Shown here: positions 48,082-60,569 of the stretch, piece after piece
Numbering within the stretch: position 1 is the first letter of the stretch
Layout: the number at the start of each line of letters is the position of its first letter
Assembly (NCBI GenBank): GCA_935421135.1
Contig: OW285197.1
Span: forward strand, 8,596,723-8,660,722
Origin: Bugulina stolonifera
Lineage: Eukaryota; Bryozoa; Gymnolaemata; Cheilostomatida; Bugulidae
Direction: 5' to 3'
Length of the DNA stretch: 64,000 nt
Translations under genes and position numbers: made by a program
Notes under the pieces: generated by a model
Seen by the model: the letters and a program-made list of their open reading frames with translations, nothing else
Database searches by the model: none
Told to the model about the DNA's origin: nothing

Positions 48082-48282
48082 GCTGATCAAATTAAAATAC
48101 TACACCAAGACTGTCAATGTTTCCTGTACTCCATGTGTTCACATGTGCAACTTCATTTGAATATCTACATTATTGTCTAAAGCATTTTTGTGGGCATCTC
48201 AAAGCGTGGGTACTCAGGAGTTTGTGACCCTTGGTTGAGCAACTTTATTGCAGAGCTTTTATATAATTTTATTCCCATTAAA

Positions 48283-49081
48283 GGCATGCTACATGGACGC
48301 ACAACTTCTACGAATATCGCAAGTTTAAAAAACGGAAAACGTTGTTAGGCGCTACACGGAAGTTGCGTTTTTATTGTAAACAAAAGAAGTTGTCTACTCA
48401 TTAATTCAACTAAGGGCAAGAGTAGATAAATCTAAGGAATTAATGTAGCCTGTGAACCTACAAATTATAATTTGAGGGTTGTGATACATTTACATTCAAT
48501 TTCTTTAAGATTAGCCCCTCCTTATTGTAGTTTAGATAACAACCTCCATTGTTTTAGGAATATATCAAAACATGCAAGTTGAAATATTTCTGCTCGTTGA
48601 AAATTAGGTCCAACTAAATGTTACCTATAAGGAACACGCACATGAGAGGCTTGACTTGAATTTATGGTTGAGGATGGATATGATAGCTTGACTGTTGATT
48701 TATTTTTCATTTTATTATCCTGGTGTTTATAATAGGGATTGAACTTTTCCCACAGTGCTGGTCTTTTGTTGGATTAATTTAAACAACATAGCTATACAGC
48801 TTTCGTCAATTTTACGGTCAGTAGAATATATCACAAATTAAATGTTAAATTGATTTTAATTTATTTAACGGCTTTATTTAGTTATCTTCAAAGTTAAACC
48901 CAATTGCTAGCACTTTGTCAAAGCATCTTATGTTAGCTGTACCCAATCAACACGACCGATTCCGTTTTGTAACATTAAAAATTTATAGCATGCAATAAAC
49001 ATGGGATTTCGCATAAGTTCAACATCAGTAATCGCAAAATTGATGCGATCCGCATCAATCTGGCGTCCGTGTAGCATACCC
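48283..49081. mobile_element. TIR-bounded non-autonomous DNA element
   Basis: The left end GGCATGCTACATGGACGC and right end (reverse complement) GGGTATGCTACACGGACGC are clear inverted repeats with 2-3 differences, enclosing about 800 bp with no coding capacity. The flanks (TTAAA and TTTAT) do not give a confident target duplication. The G-rich termini could suggest a PIF/Harbinger relative. Confidence 0.6.
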
Positions 49082-50242
49082 TTTATGAACCTGCATGAAT
49101 ATAATATTCCTAAATTGTTTACATAGTTAACCCTTGTGTTTACAGATGTATACTCTGAGATGTATATAATATACATTTACATGCAGCAATTTTATTGTCA
49201 GCGCATAAGAAAGAAGGTTGTGCAATAATTACAAGTACTTTATATAATGTACTTTTCACAATTTAGGCATTAAGTTGTTTGCATTTATTCATATCTTTGT
49301 TCACAGCTCTCTAATAAAAATACTTACAAAACGTTAATTTGTATTCATATTTTATCAGAAGGTAATGTCATGCATTAAATATCAGTTATGATATTTGTAT
49401 TACAAGGAAAGGCAATGGCAACTTGTTTAGCCATAAACTTCCAAATATTTAGTCAAATCATTGCACTAGATACAAGCTGATACTTCATTAGCTGCATGCA
49501 AGAACCAATTGCTGTTACCAGTTAAGCTGGTTTACTCACTAATATAAATATATAATCTCCTTTGTAGTTTAATTATTTTCATTTTCAGTAATAGCCAGCA
49601 ACAGACTAATAACTTGCTAAATAATAGTCTAGACAGGTCATTCAGCTGTATTATCTAGACTATGCAATTGATTGAAATAGTGCATATCTAATTTCCATTC
49701 TAACCAAATCTACAGTAGGCCATTATATTATTTGAATGTAAAACTTGAATAGGAAGAGGCTTACCATTTAGAGCTACTGGTTTCATTAGCTGAAGTATTA
49801 ATAATATCCTTAACTACCCTCAAAGTAGACACAGTTCGCCGAGTTTCACGAATTTCCACGTGTGGCAAACTAGTAGAATAGGAGTTATCACCCCCTACCT
49901 TTTAAAAAGTAAGAATTTGTTGTATTAATAGATAAATTTAATTTTTTAATAGATAAAATTCAAAAGCAATATCAAAGATAAGTAGCACATATTTCCTTAG
50001 ATAAAATACTACTGGCATTTGATAACTATGTTGTAGCTACACACTAGCTCTGAACAAAATGTTTTTTATAGATAGTTAGCGGAAAAATCTGAAATTACGC
50101 AATGGGCAAAACACACGAATAATTTCCTTTGCAAATTGCTTCAATACCTCTAGCTGGTTTGCGAGACTTTCTCACGCTAAAAAACTTCTGCTTTCAGGGT
50201 ACTCATGCTGTATAGCCTAATAATGCAGCAAATGCATCTACT
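49082..50242. other. No gene recognised
   Basis: AT-rich DNA with only short frames and no recognisable repeat ends. Confidence 0.45.
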
Positions 50243-50739
50243 ATTAAACCACTACTGTCGCATTATTCAATATTTGCAAAATAGTATTGCCCATCCTATT
50301 TCAGTAAGATCGATGTGTTGCTTGTGTTTGGAAACCTGGCTGCTGCCAAGAAAACCCTCTCCTTCAATTTGTAGCCTACCTATGTACATGTATCTTAGGA
50401 ATTTTGGAAGCACTCAAGCAGTTAATATAAACTGTGCCACAGAGATAGCCATTTAGTGCCTGCAACTCATTGCGGGCATGGCCTGTAACTTTCTTATTTA
50501 TCACTATGCACAAGAGCTATTTATCAATGACAGTGACTCAATAAGATTACTTTGCTATATTTCATGCTGTAGCCTACCTATGTACTCAATACTGACTGGA
50601 GGTCATAATAGCCAATATTCAAATATGTTTATCTTGGCTGCCACTAGGTTTAGAAAGACAAATGGCACATCAATCTTAATGAAATAAGATGAACAATATT
50701 CTTTGCAAATATTGAATGGTGCGACAGTAGTGGTTTAAT
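50243..50739. repeat. Long inverted repeat with internal direct repeats
   Basis: TAAACCACTACTGTCGCA at about 50245 recurs inverted at about 50719-50737; the pairing extends about 47 bp (including CAATATTTGCAAA). Inside, GTAGCCTACCTATGTAC occurs twice (near 50372 and 50569). It resembles a MITE or a palindromic duplication; no target duplication found. Confidence 0.65.
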
Positions 50740-51900
50740 GTAGGCACATTAGACCAGAACAGTTTGTGAATATTCTTAATGACTCCTAAATAATATTCAA
50801 TCTAATATACGTAATGTACTTGTAATATTGTAATGGTTTTTGGGTTTTGGTACTGTCGTCCTAAGACGACTCCCGAGTCCAAAATGAAGTGCCTATGAGT
50901 GGTGCTAGGCCTACTCATTACATGAAGGATTAACAGGTACTAGTAATCAAATAACTACCAAATATGACCCATATGATCCCGAGTCGATGCTTGTGTGCTA
51001 TACTGAGAAAGAGAGTGATCCGACCTAGTAGGAAGTTCGGGTTGCAAGGTCGAAGACCTTGACAACTAGAATGACCTATCTACGAAGTGAAAGTCTCCGT
51101 ATATAAATATAGATGTGTCTTTATTGAGATCCAAGCATGAACTGAGACAACAAATTGAAAAAACAGTGCCCTTTATATAGTAATAGACAGCCCAGCCTTG
51201 ATAAAAGGGCATAATCACATACAAAGTACACTAGGTACGTGTAGTTCTAGGAATACACTAGGACGATAATATGTGTGTAACAAGTGTAGGCTAATCGCCA
51301 AACCATTATATTGTAGTAATGTACAGAGTATAGAAGCTAATGTTTATTGTTTGAGTATAGAAGTTATACAAGCATACCGACTTTAATAGCGTATAAAATG
51401 TGGTTGCATAACTAATCAGCCAAAAAATGCATGTGGACATATAGTAATGGTCACGCGCAGCCTCCCGACTACATGAAACTAATTATATACTTACCCTTGC
51501 ATTATATCTGCTTGTATCCATTGTCTATGTAGTTGAATGTTACCTGTAATCTTCTTATATGCATTACTGAGTCATTATACCCTTTTTATACCCAAAATTG
51601 ACAGCTGCCAAGCTACAAGATAAACACACTAGCAATTACACATAATGACATTGGATTATAGGAGATGACGACGGTGCAAATACCTGTAGAAGCAATCTAA
51701 TGACACCACTAAATTATGCTGGAAGGAATGCTACATGTAAATGATATACACTTACAGTTGACTCATTAATTGAAACTTGTTTGCTGACTGAGTGGGAAAC
51801 CCAAAATCCCAAGTATACGATGAATAACATAGGAAATATTATATACCTTCCTGTGCTACGTATTATTGCTGCTGACTAAGACAATACACATAGGTGTTGG
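50740..51900. other. No gene recognised; possible solo LTR on the - strand
   Basis: The block 51060-51282, read on the - strand, starts TGTTACACAC, has TATATAAAGGGCAC and CAATAAAGACAC in promoter/poly(A) order and could end ...GTTGTCA, which suggests a solo LTR. The flanking bases do not match, so this is not a firm call. The rest has no recognisable feature. Confidence 0.3.
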
Positions 51901-51916
51901 AAAACCCAGGGAGGAG

Positions 51917-52117
51917 TATAAAAGAAGAAGAGAAAACAATTAGAATTAGAGCACATAGAGAGAGAGAGATCTCTCATATAGAGCACATCCAAGAAGGACA
52001 CAGAGCATACAACGGAGGACACAACGAGGACATTACATGAAGATTAATTACCAAGTGCTCATATTTTTTGTATTAATTTTTGTTCTTGTTGGCGATATTC
52101 TGGAACACAGACTCAGT
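51917..52117 (+). promoter_or_regulatory. TATA promoter and short signal-peptide first exon
   Basis: TATAAAAG at 51917-51924 is followed by an A/G-rich leader and an ATG at 52037 that opens a 27-codon frame with a strongly hydrophobic core (VLIFFVLIFVLVG). It ends at a good donor (CAGTGTAAGT, exon end 52117). The layout is that of a first exon of a secreted or membrane protein. I could not find the next coding exon: the plausible acceptor at 53028 is followed at once by TAG in phase 0. A similar TATAAAAG plus leader occurs at 54686, and similar acceptors occur at 53028 and 57070, so this may be a decayed duplicate of the fucosyltransferase 5' region. Confidence 0.45.
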
Positions 52118-53129
52118 GTAAGTCTTTATTTACATAAATTCTCTTTTTATAAAGAGGCTGATTGACTTTTGTATCAGCTCTAGCAGCGTGCTTGATTATA
52201 GTTGAGATTGATTGACAAGAGACAATTTTTTTGCAAGGCAATTGTATTTGCACGCAACAATTGCAGACACTGATAATTTGGTTTTTGATCACGAATTGGA
52301 TTCAGCACATTGAACATTGATTTGAACTCATATTGAGGATTTCGAGTCTCTGAGAGAATTTCATTGACTTATTGTTTGGAGGCACTGATAAATTGTGAGT
52401 GCAAAATTTATATATCAGAATTACTGAGAATCGATTGAACAAGTTTCATACAATTCCAGCGAGATATTGGCATACAATACCACTGAGGTAATTTAGTACA
52501 TGTTTTTTCTGAGGTAATTTCAAATACAGCAGTTCGTAAACCTCAAACCTCCTGATACACAGCTCACTTGAAAGAGATACACTTGAATTGCCGTTGGCTT
52601 GCTAATACCTGTTGATAGGATAACACATAGAGCAAATAGATTCTCCAGGGGAGGTAGTCCCAATTCTGTCACTTGGATTATTATATCCTACAACATAGAG
52701 AGATTACATTTGTATGTCCACGAGAGGAAATAAATATATTGAGTGCATACGTCCTGAGTGCTACCATTACATTACACAATCATAGAACCTAGAACCAAAG
52801 TACACTTGTGTACATAAATTAATTGATCGAATATAGGAGGTTATATACATGTACACTTATATTATTGGACGAAAGTATTCATTGTAAGAAGTTATCTTCT
52901 CTCAATGGAGCTAGAATTGACGTGAGAAGACAACTATCAGTTAGTGCGATAGATATTACATGAGGACAGAAGTTATCTTCTCTTAATTGATTGGAGTTTA
53001 ATAATTTTTAACATTTCTCTCGTGACAGTAGGACCTGCTGAGTGGAAACCAACCCTTACAGAACAGCTTCATGCTGTGCATGTGTTGATAAGGGCTTGTT
53101 GATCTGTTGATAGTTTCCATATTGATTAG

Positions 53130-54680
53130 TAAGTCTCATTATTATTATTACTAGTTGTGTCAAGGAATGGAATTGCAAGTTAGGGAAATAACTACAGAGT
53201 AATTCACAATATAGGACAATAGTATGTCTTAAAATAATATATTTTTGTACCTGTTAAACAGTAATAATATTATACAATATTACTATACAATGTAAACACT
53301 ACAAGTAATTAGCAAAGAGAAGATGACTCATTGACACTTTGTAGGAAGGTAGCAATGAATAATTTTGATCAACCAATCCAATTACAAGCTTGTTTGTTTT
53401 CTGCAGGTAGTTGAACACATGGTGAAATGTCCCACCAGACATCATGTTTACTTTAATTCAACCAATGAAATTTAAAGCTAGAGATGACTAAGCTTATTTT
53501 TCTGCTGTAGTTGAACTGATGGTGAAATGTCCCACTGGAGAAGTTAGCATCATGTTTACTTTATTTTTTACAGATGAAATTAGATGCAATATGTTTCAAA
53601 TAATATGACTCAAACAAGAAAATACTCACTTACAATATCATAAGAATTAAGAATATTCTAGCATACCTGCTTCAAACAGAAACAATAAGACACCATTGAT
53701 AATGCTATATACAGTTATTATATTATATCTATGTGGTATCTTAGATAAACGCATGTAACAGAATAAACCATTTTAGCCACGAGCTATTTCTTAAGCATAC
53801 AGACTTAATAATATCACCAATAATATTAATCCTTCTATACACTTATACCACTGTCGTATGTAACTAGATAGCTTGACAATTTTTGACAAAATATTATAGA
53901 TTTTTTTTACCACAGAAACCACTCAATTACAACCAACCTGATATGAACATAGAAGGAGTAACTTGGAAGTCAGCCAGGTTGCACTTATGTAGGCAGTTGA
54001 TAGGAAGTAGAGTTGGCTCCATTTAATACATTAACATCCTTGTATGTTGTTCAAGTTCAGCCAGGTATTTTATCCCTTTTCTATTCACCAGTCTTCATAC
54101 AGAATACAGTGTATATATATACGTATAATATTTATTCTACAACAATTACAACAATAATTAATTACACTGACCAGCTACTATATGTAGAATGCATTAAGCA
54201 TGCATAAATAAGTACATGTACATGTATGTATGCACATATGTACATGTACATGTGTGTGAGTGTATGCGAGTATGTATGTGTGTTAGATATATACATTGTA
54301 GGTGTGTGTATGACACGATATGTGTATCACATTTAGGACATTAAATACAATATTATTATATGTAACTACATGTACATTGTATAATACACTTGTAGCTTAA
54401 GATCTATAAGCATACAATCTAACAGGAAGAGAGCTACATCTTACAAAATATATGGTCCTCAGTCTAGGTTGAAATCAATGCTCATATGGTTTATGAGTCA
54501 ACATGAAGTATATCCCATATTCAAGTATACAGTCATGTAGTATTTGTCGACGTGACGTATATTCCATCTATAGATTGAGAAAAGTAATGGTCCAATAAGG
54601 AAAGAGAAAAAACAGCTCATACTAGTGGGACCTGAATCAGCAAAAAGACTGGATCACGAAACCTTTTGGAAATCCAAGCT
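53130..54680. other. No gene recognised; short tandem duplication and TACATG microsatellite
   Basis: A stretch of about 80-90 bp with GGTGAAATGTCCCAC is tandemly duplicated at about 53400-53590. A TACATG/TATG-rich microsatellite lies at about 54208-54290. No exon recognised. Confidence 0.5.
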
Positions 54681-54685
54681 TAGGA

Positions 54686-54827
54686 TATAAAAGACGAAGA
54701 AAGTGGAAATTATGATTATTATATTTCATCACAGACTACAGATCACAGGCTACAGATCACAGACTACAGATCACAGACTACAGATCACAGGCTACAGATC
54801 ACAGACTACAGATCACAGACTACAGAC
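54686..54827 (+). promoter_or_regulatory. Possible fucosyltransferase promoter and tandem-repeat leader
   Basis: TATAAAAG at 54686-54693 precedes an A/G-rich leader and then a tandem repeat of ACAGATCACAGACT (about 15-16 bp) from 54732. The same repeat resumes at 56143-56235 after a transposon insertion. The region lies 2.6 kb upstream of the fucosyltransferase ATG, which fits a non-coding first exon, but the donor site is not certain. Confidence 0.4.
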
Positions 54828-56142
54828 CATACTTGCCAAGTAACCTGGGTAAAAAATCTGGACGCATGCGCGGACCAGAGGGAGGACGGATGACATGGCC
54901 GCAGGGCCGCAGACCATGCCAGCCCGCGTAGTGGGCTGTCAGAAAGGGTGCGGGAGGGGCAGAGGAGCACTCTCCTGCATTCAAAATATTTTTTGTGAGC
55001 CACTAAAATTACAGTAGTTAGGACAAGTTCACTTGTATTTGTATGCTGCTCTAGTGGTGAAAAAAATTATGTTCATATTACGTGCATATTGGAATGGTTT
55101 TAAAATGGTGGGAAGAATTAGAATAGGAATGAAATTGCAAAGAGTGCTTCAGGTTAGATTATCTAAAGAAGACCTACATGTATAAAACTTGCTACAACAT
55201 AAAAAAATTTATTAGAAACCAAATTTTTGTTTCATTTTATTAAATTATAAATTATAAATAGCTTTATTTATGAAAACACTGAATTATAATAATAATAATA
55301 ATAATTCAGTATTTTCATAAGTCAAGTTTATAATTATATTATTATATTAAAAACTATAATCATAATGTAAGCCTGTCTTTTGAACTTCAGAATCGTTGAG
55401 AATAAACAAATCTTCTAAGCTTTTAGATGACGTGACAGCTTTCAGACAACAGCTTTGATATGCTTCTGGGTCAGCGTGTGCCTGGCTATGTCATTGGTAC
55501 CACCATCGGTAACACTAGAGGGTGCAGAAGGCATAATTATAATATTGATATTAAAAACCTTTTAGAAATAAAATAAATAAATTTGACCCATTGATTTTAA
55601 ATTTGAAAATGGCCGAGTCTTTTGCTTGTCTGTACTGTGAGAATTGTTTGGCTTAACAGCTAAATTAACATCCAATAGACAAATAATGGAAACATTATTT
55701 GTACAAGCAAATAATAATAATTATAACATCAATGAGTAAATTTTCATTTTCGCGGTGGTTGTCATTGACATTAGAGTGTTTATATAAAATAGCTATCCAC
55801 TGTTGGGGAGGCTTTAGTACACTGCCAATATAATTCAAGAATTAGTCAGAGTTTGGGCTATCACTAGTGGCATTGGCATAGACACGACAGTCAGTAGACA
55901 TCAAACTACTTTAAAAATAAACGGTGTGTAGCATATTATATTTAGCAAAATTCTCAAGGATTTGGGACGCTCAACCCTTTTTCAGTCAATGTTTTGGAAA
56001 ATCCAAAGGAAATAATAAATAACATTTTTTGGAGCAGCATTTTCCTAATTCCCGGGGTATCAATCAGGACATTGGGACAGTGTAGGGACAATTTTCAAAT
56101 CCCGGGGGTGTCCCGAGAAACCCGAGACACTTGGCAAGTATG
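54828..56142. mobile_element. Non-autonomous DNA element (8-bp TSD) inside the leader repeat
   Basis: Perfect terminal inverted repeats CATACTTGCCAAGT / ACTTGGCAAGTATG bound 1,315 bp. The flanks are CTACAGAC at 54820-54827 and 56143-56150, consistent with an 8-bp duplication of hAT type (the target is itself a tandem repeat, so the exact TSD length is less certain). No transposase is encoded. A foldback with an (ATA)n loop lies within it near 55270-55320. Confidence 0.82.
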
Positions 56143-57277
56143 CTACAGACTACAGATCACAGACTACAGATCACAGACTACAGAACACAGACTACAGATC
56201 ACAGATCACAGACTACAGACTACAGACTACAGACTTTACATTATTAATTGACATACTTCACAATTTCTATAATATTTTTATAACTTTTAGTACATTTTAT
56301 AATTTTAAAGTAACTGCTTGTTATAACTAATTTTCTGTCTGTCATTCTACAACTACTGCTACAGACTGGATTTGGAGGACATCAACAGACAGGACACAGA
56401 TAAACAATTAAGTATCATTTACCACTAGTTTTTAATTCCAATTGCATAATTTTGCAAGACATCGCTGGTATTTTTGATCGGATATTTTTGGATTCAAAAT
56501 TTAATTCAACTGTAGAATATTCTGGAGTGATTTCAATAAATTTAGTTGTCATTTTGTTTTGTGGCAATATAACGGAAATTTCAAAGCAGTACCAGATTTC
56601 CATAACTTACTATATCGAGAAGTTCCCTGGAAACGAGCCTCGCTGCTTCTTGTTGATTTTAGAATAGCCACATCATATATTCCTTACGATAAATAGGAGG
56701 AACCAATTGTCACTCGAGAAATTCAATCTGAAACATACAATTACAAGTTTTAAAGTCACTGAGAGAAAGATCTATGAGGTCTAACCGTTAAACAGAACCA
56801 AACATAGAACCCTACTTGAATTACACATTGCACATTATTTATTATCATTGGGAACACACAACTCCAAATCATTATATCAATACTTGACTTAGGAGTTATC
56901 GCCACTTGAATGCTTGAATAACATTAATTCCATTGATTGCAAATACTTGATTCAGCAATTATCTTCTCTTGATTTTTGAAATACTACATAGTATCATACA
57001 TTACAATATATAGCAAATAACACAACACAACCATTATTAATCAAAAGCATCGCTTTTTCTCTCGTGACAGTTGGATACTAGCCACTTTGTAGCCTGATAC
57101 ACTTCAGTGCACTTTACTACACTTGTAGCCTAATACATTTCAGTGCATTTTACTACATTTGTAGCCTGATACAATTCAGTGCATTTTACTACACTCATTC
57201 AATGCATACAGAAGATACAGAACGCAACCGCTAGGTTAGTGAGTTAGTAGAACTGTAGCTTCAGTCTTCCCACAAAC
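56143..57277 (+). other. Fucosyltransferase 5' region: leader repeats and 3' splice site
   Basis: The leader tandem repeat resumes at 56143-56235. At 57056-57070 a pyrimidine-rich TTTTTCTCTCGTGACAG resembles a 3' splice site; the same CTCTCGTGACAG occurs at 53017-53028. Between the acceptor and the ATG there are three copies of a roughly 37-bp unit with GTAGCCTGATACA...TTACTACA (57089-57195), which would form part of the 5' UTR. Confidence 0.5.
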
Positions 57278-58504
57278 ATGATAATCAGAACTAGGTTTCG
57301 GGTCTTCTGTGTTTTAGTAACTCTCGCAATTGCTCTTACTAGTTTAATGTTGTTAGCTTCACAATGGCCTAGCACAGATTTAAATAAGTTCTCCCAAGGA
57401 CTGTCAAAAGTTACAAGGACTTCAAGCCATCGTAGTCATATGTCACATAATGGTGAGCTGGGTATGCTTATCCTTGCTTACACGAAAGTCTACGGTTTTT
57501 CATTTGACGTGAGAACTTTCGGTCGATATGGTGAGGATCAAAAGAAAGACCCATGGGAAGAATGTAACTACAAATGCAAATGGAGTATGGATAAGAACGA
57601 TTACAACGTAAGTGATGCCGTAGTATTTCATTTATATAATAACCTCCAAAATAAAGATTTTGTGATAAGTAAACTTCCTGTACGTCGAAATGTAGACCAG
57701 AAGTGGATCATGATGGCTAGAGAACCACAAGCATTCTACTATCCTGAACAGCTCAAGTTGTTAAACGATAAATTCAATTTGACCATGACATTCAAAAGAG
57801 ATTCCGGTGTTACAATACCTTACGGTACGTATTGGAGACTCAGTGACGCTAAAATGAGCAGTAAGTCTAAGACTAATCTTGATTATATGGGCGGCAAAAG
57901 CAAAACAGTCGCCTGGGTAGTTAGTAACTGTGTAACTAGTAGCAGAAGAGAGGATTATGTGAAAGAATTACAGAAACACATTCCAGTCGACATATATGGG
58001 GATTGTGGGCGCCTTGAAATTGAACCAGAACACAATAATCAGTTCTGGCGTAACATCAAGAATGTATACAAATTCTACCTCGCCTTAGAAAACTCCGACT
58101 GCGAGGATTATATAACAGAGAAGTTTTGGAGTAGTTTAGAGAATGGGATGATTCCAATAGTTCGAGGACGCAGAGCTAACTATGAGTCACTCGTACCTCC
58201 AGGATCATACATACAGGCTGAGGACTTCCCTTCTCCACAAAAACTTGCCGAGCATCTAAAAGCGGTTGCTTCAGACTCTAAAGCATATAATAAGTACCAT
58301 GAGTGGAGAAAGACTTATGATGGTGTTTTCAGGTTTCCAACAACTAATACGAAGTGGATGTGTGACCTTTGTGAGAGGGTGCATAACTCCCCAAGAAAAA
58401 CTGTAGATATATATAAGCATTTTAGTGAGGACACTCAGTGTGTAGCACACAGGGGTGCAAACAGTAGACAAAAGGAGCAAATGGAAGATATTACTCGGGT
58501 GTAA
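57278..58504 (+). CDS. Alpha-1,3-fucosyltransferase, GT10 family
   Basis: A single open exon of 408 codons. It has the type II Golgi layout: a short cytosolic tail, one membrane anchor (about residues 9-28), a stem, then the catalytic domain. Family motifs visible: MMAREPQAF (about 145-153), VDIYGDCG (237-244) and the GT10 signature FYLALENSDCEDYITEKFW (266-284) followed by GMIPIV. Known chemistry of the family: transfer of fucose from GDP-fucose to GlcNAc in N-glycans or Lewis-type antennae. Potential N-glycosylation sites NVS (110) and NLT (167). Length is normal and no catalytic motif is missing. The ATG is the first in frame before the anchor. It neighbours fucolectin-like genes, but on present evidence this is proximity only. 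Confidence 0.93.
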   Translation: MIIRTRFRVFCVLVTLAIALTSLMLLASQWPSTDLNKFSQGLSKVTRTSSHRSHMSHNGELGMLILAYTKVYGFSFDVRTFGRYGEDQKKDPWEECNYKCKWSMDKNDYNVSDAVVFHLYNNLQNKDFVISKLPVRRNVDQKWIMMAREPQAFYYPEQLKLLNDKFNLTMTFKRDSGVTIPYGTYWRLSDAKMSSKSKTNLDYMGGKSKTVAWVVSNCVTSSRREDYVKELQKHIPVDIYGDCGRLEIEPEHNNQFWRNIKNVYKFYLALENSDCEDYITEKFWSSLENGMIPIVRGRRANYESLVPPGSYIQAEDFPSPQKLAEHLKAVASDSKAYNKYHEWRKTYDGVFRFPTTNTKWMCDLCERVHNSPRKTVDIYKHFSEDTQCVAHRGANSRQKEQMEDITRV

Positions 58505-58579
58505 AATATAGCATAACTGTAATTGTATTACATGTATATGTAAATGTAGGCCTATATATTATTGAATAACCAGAAACCG

Positions 58580-58585
58580 AATAAA
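58580..58585 (+). terminator. Poly(A) signal of the fucosyltransferase
   Basis: AATAAA 76 bases after the stop codon, in the usual position for cleavage and polyadenylation. Confidence 0.6.
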
Positions 58586-60006
58586 TTCAACTTGTTTTAT
58601 TAACTTGTATTTTATGCTCGTGCCAATGAGCATTCTTTTATACATTACGTGAAGTACATGTTTATTCCTGCTTAGTTTACATGACGTCATAATGATTTGC
58701 ATGTATACGTGTATACTGTATATACTTACAGTGACTATTTGCAGTGACTATTTGCAATGGCAGTGAAGGAATATCACTGTGTTAATGTTAGATATGATAA
58801 TTGCATGTATACACATTGTGTCATATGATTATGGCAATAGGCTAGTAGTGCTTTGTTGCTTTACAGTACATACAGAGTAGTATCAGTAATATGAGATAGC
58901 CTTGGTTCTGCAAACTGATGTATTTTGGGTGGCTAATTCTTTTCTGCAGGGTTTGCCACACAAGTATATACAACATAAATATACATGTAGCTCTCTAATG
59001 TATTAACAGTGTTAGTTACATCACAGCCGCTTCTAAGATAATACTCAAGTGGTTGTCAATCCATTTTGCTATTAGACGCAGTTGTGGGGACATTTGGATT
59101 GCCTTAGTTCCTTGGTTGGGGTTTGGGGTAAGGCAGTTAACCAATCAAACATATATAGAGAAGACAACTTCTGTTTCAGTTTTGACAATGGGCAGGGCTA
59201 TCTCAAATTTCTCATTTCTTCTTTTTTGAAAGGTTTACTATAGGAGGGTATAGTTCAGTCAGCTAATACCACCCCTCCCATCTTGCGTTTGATGGACAAA
59301 AAGTTGGCTATCTGATCAGCTGTATAACTCTCACAAAATACTGTTTAGTGTATTCCTGCACTACAAAGCATTAATAGTAATACTATCATCATGTACTTGT
59401 ATTATGTTGAACTGCATGAAACAGCAGTGATTAGTCAGCTTAATTGAATATTATTATAGTATGCTTGCTGTCTATCACATTGTTGCAGACCACTTTTTGA
59501 TGAACTGGGAGAGAAAATATCATGAATGGGTGGTCAACACACATACGCATGGTGTAAAGCACTGGGTGCTGACTGTCCTGAGACATGTAATATGCAACCT
59601 CTGCCTTAATAGTACTGTACATAAGCGGTGGGAAATCCAATGTTTTATTCAATTTTCAAGTGCAAGATATAACAATCTCTTATACAATGCTGAAGGTCAC
59701 TTCTCTGTTTAGTGGATTAGGGTTATCTCCTCACAGTGCATCATTGCATAATGGATACTTTGCTTGTAAATCAACCACATACTAGTAATACTACTAGGCA
59801 ATGGCTGCATTCCCCATTGTTTCTATTTGCATTTACTAGTGAAAACAGCAAATACATGTGCAGTAGAGCAATGATTGATTAGTCAATCCTACAGTGGGTA
59901 TGCTGGTATGCCTTATACAATGAATAGTCATTATTGTCAAGTCAATCACACAATGTGTCAATCATAATAGAAGAGTGGGATTGTATGGTTCAGGACTAAC
60001 CTACAC
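58586..60006. other. No gene recognised
   Basis: AT-rich intergenic DNA. Short frames only. Confidence 0.5.
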
Positions 60007-60385
60007 CAAAGAGGGTAAAAGGAAAGAGGGATCACTCATTGATAATACCCTGTCTCACGAAATACGCCCAATTTGGCGGTACCGACGTTCCGCAATCAGC
60101 TTTCCCGCCATTTGATTACCGATATTTTGGATAGCTGATCGACTGTAATCGAAGCTTAACGATTGTTATATCTAAGACCACGTATTGAAATCTCGTTAGT
60201 GTAAATAGAGAGTTTATACGAGCCCGTTGTAAAGAAGCGCTTCTTATTGGTCCGCGGAACGCCAATCATAATTGCGGATTTGCATACAAGGTATGACAAC
60301 TCCTTGCTTAACCGGTACCGCGCTCGGAGGCGGAAGGGAGACAGTTTTTGGCCGGAGTGAAACCTCTTTCCTTTTACCCTCTTTG
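60007..60385 (-). mobile_element. MITE, 7-bp TSD family, copy 2
   Basis: A 379-bp element with ends CAAAGAGGGTAAAAGGAAAG and its inverse CTTTCCTTTTACCCTCTTTG, flanked by CCTACAC at 60000-60006 and 60386-60392. Its interior (ATTGGTCCGCGGAACGCCAAT, GGAGGCGGAAGGGAGACAGT) matches copy 1 at 9797-10173 in reverse orientation. No coding capacity. Confidence 0.88.
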
Positions 60386-60569
60386 CCTACACTATAGCGT
60401 ACTATATAGTATATACTGGTGACAGCTCAATGGCTCTGGGTGACAGGTGCTATGCAGGAATTTCACTACGTTCTGCACAGTGCCATGTACATGTGTACTT
60501 CTACCTCTGCGCTATGACACTGTGCTGTGGATAACTAGTATCAGTTATTATTATAATCAGTCACATAAA

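Noticed and set aside
51060..51282. Solo LTR on the - strand
   Set aside because: TATA and AATAAA are in LTR-like order, but flanking bases do not show a target duplication and the ends are arbitrary.
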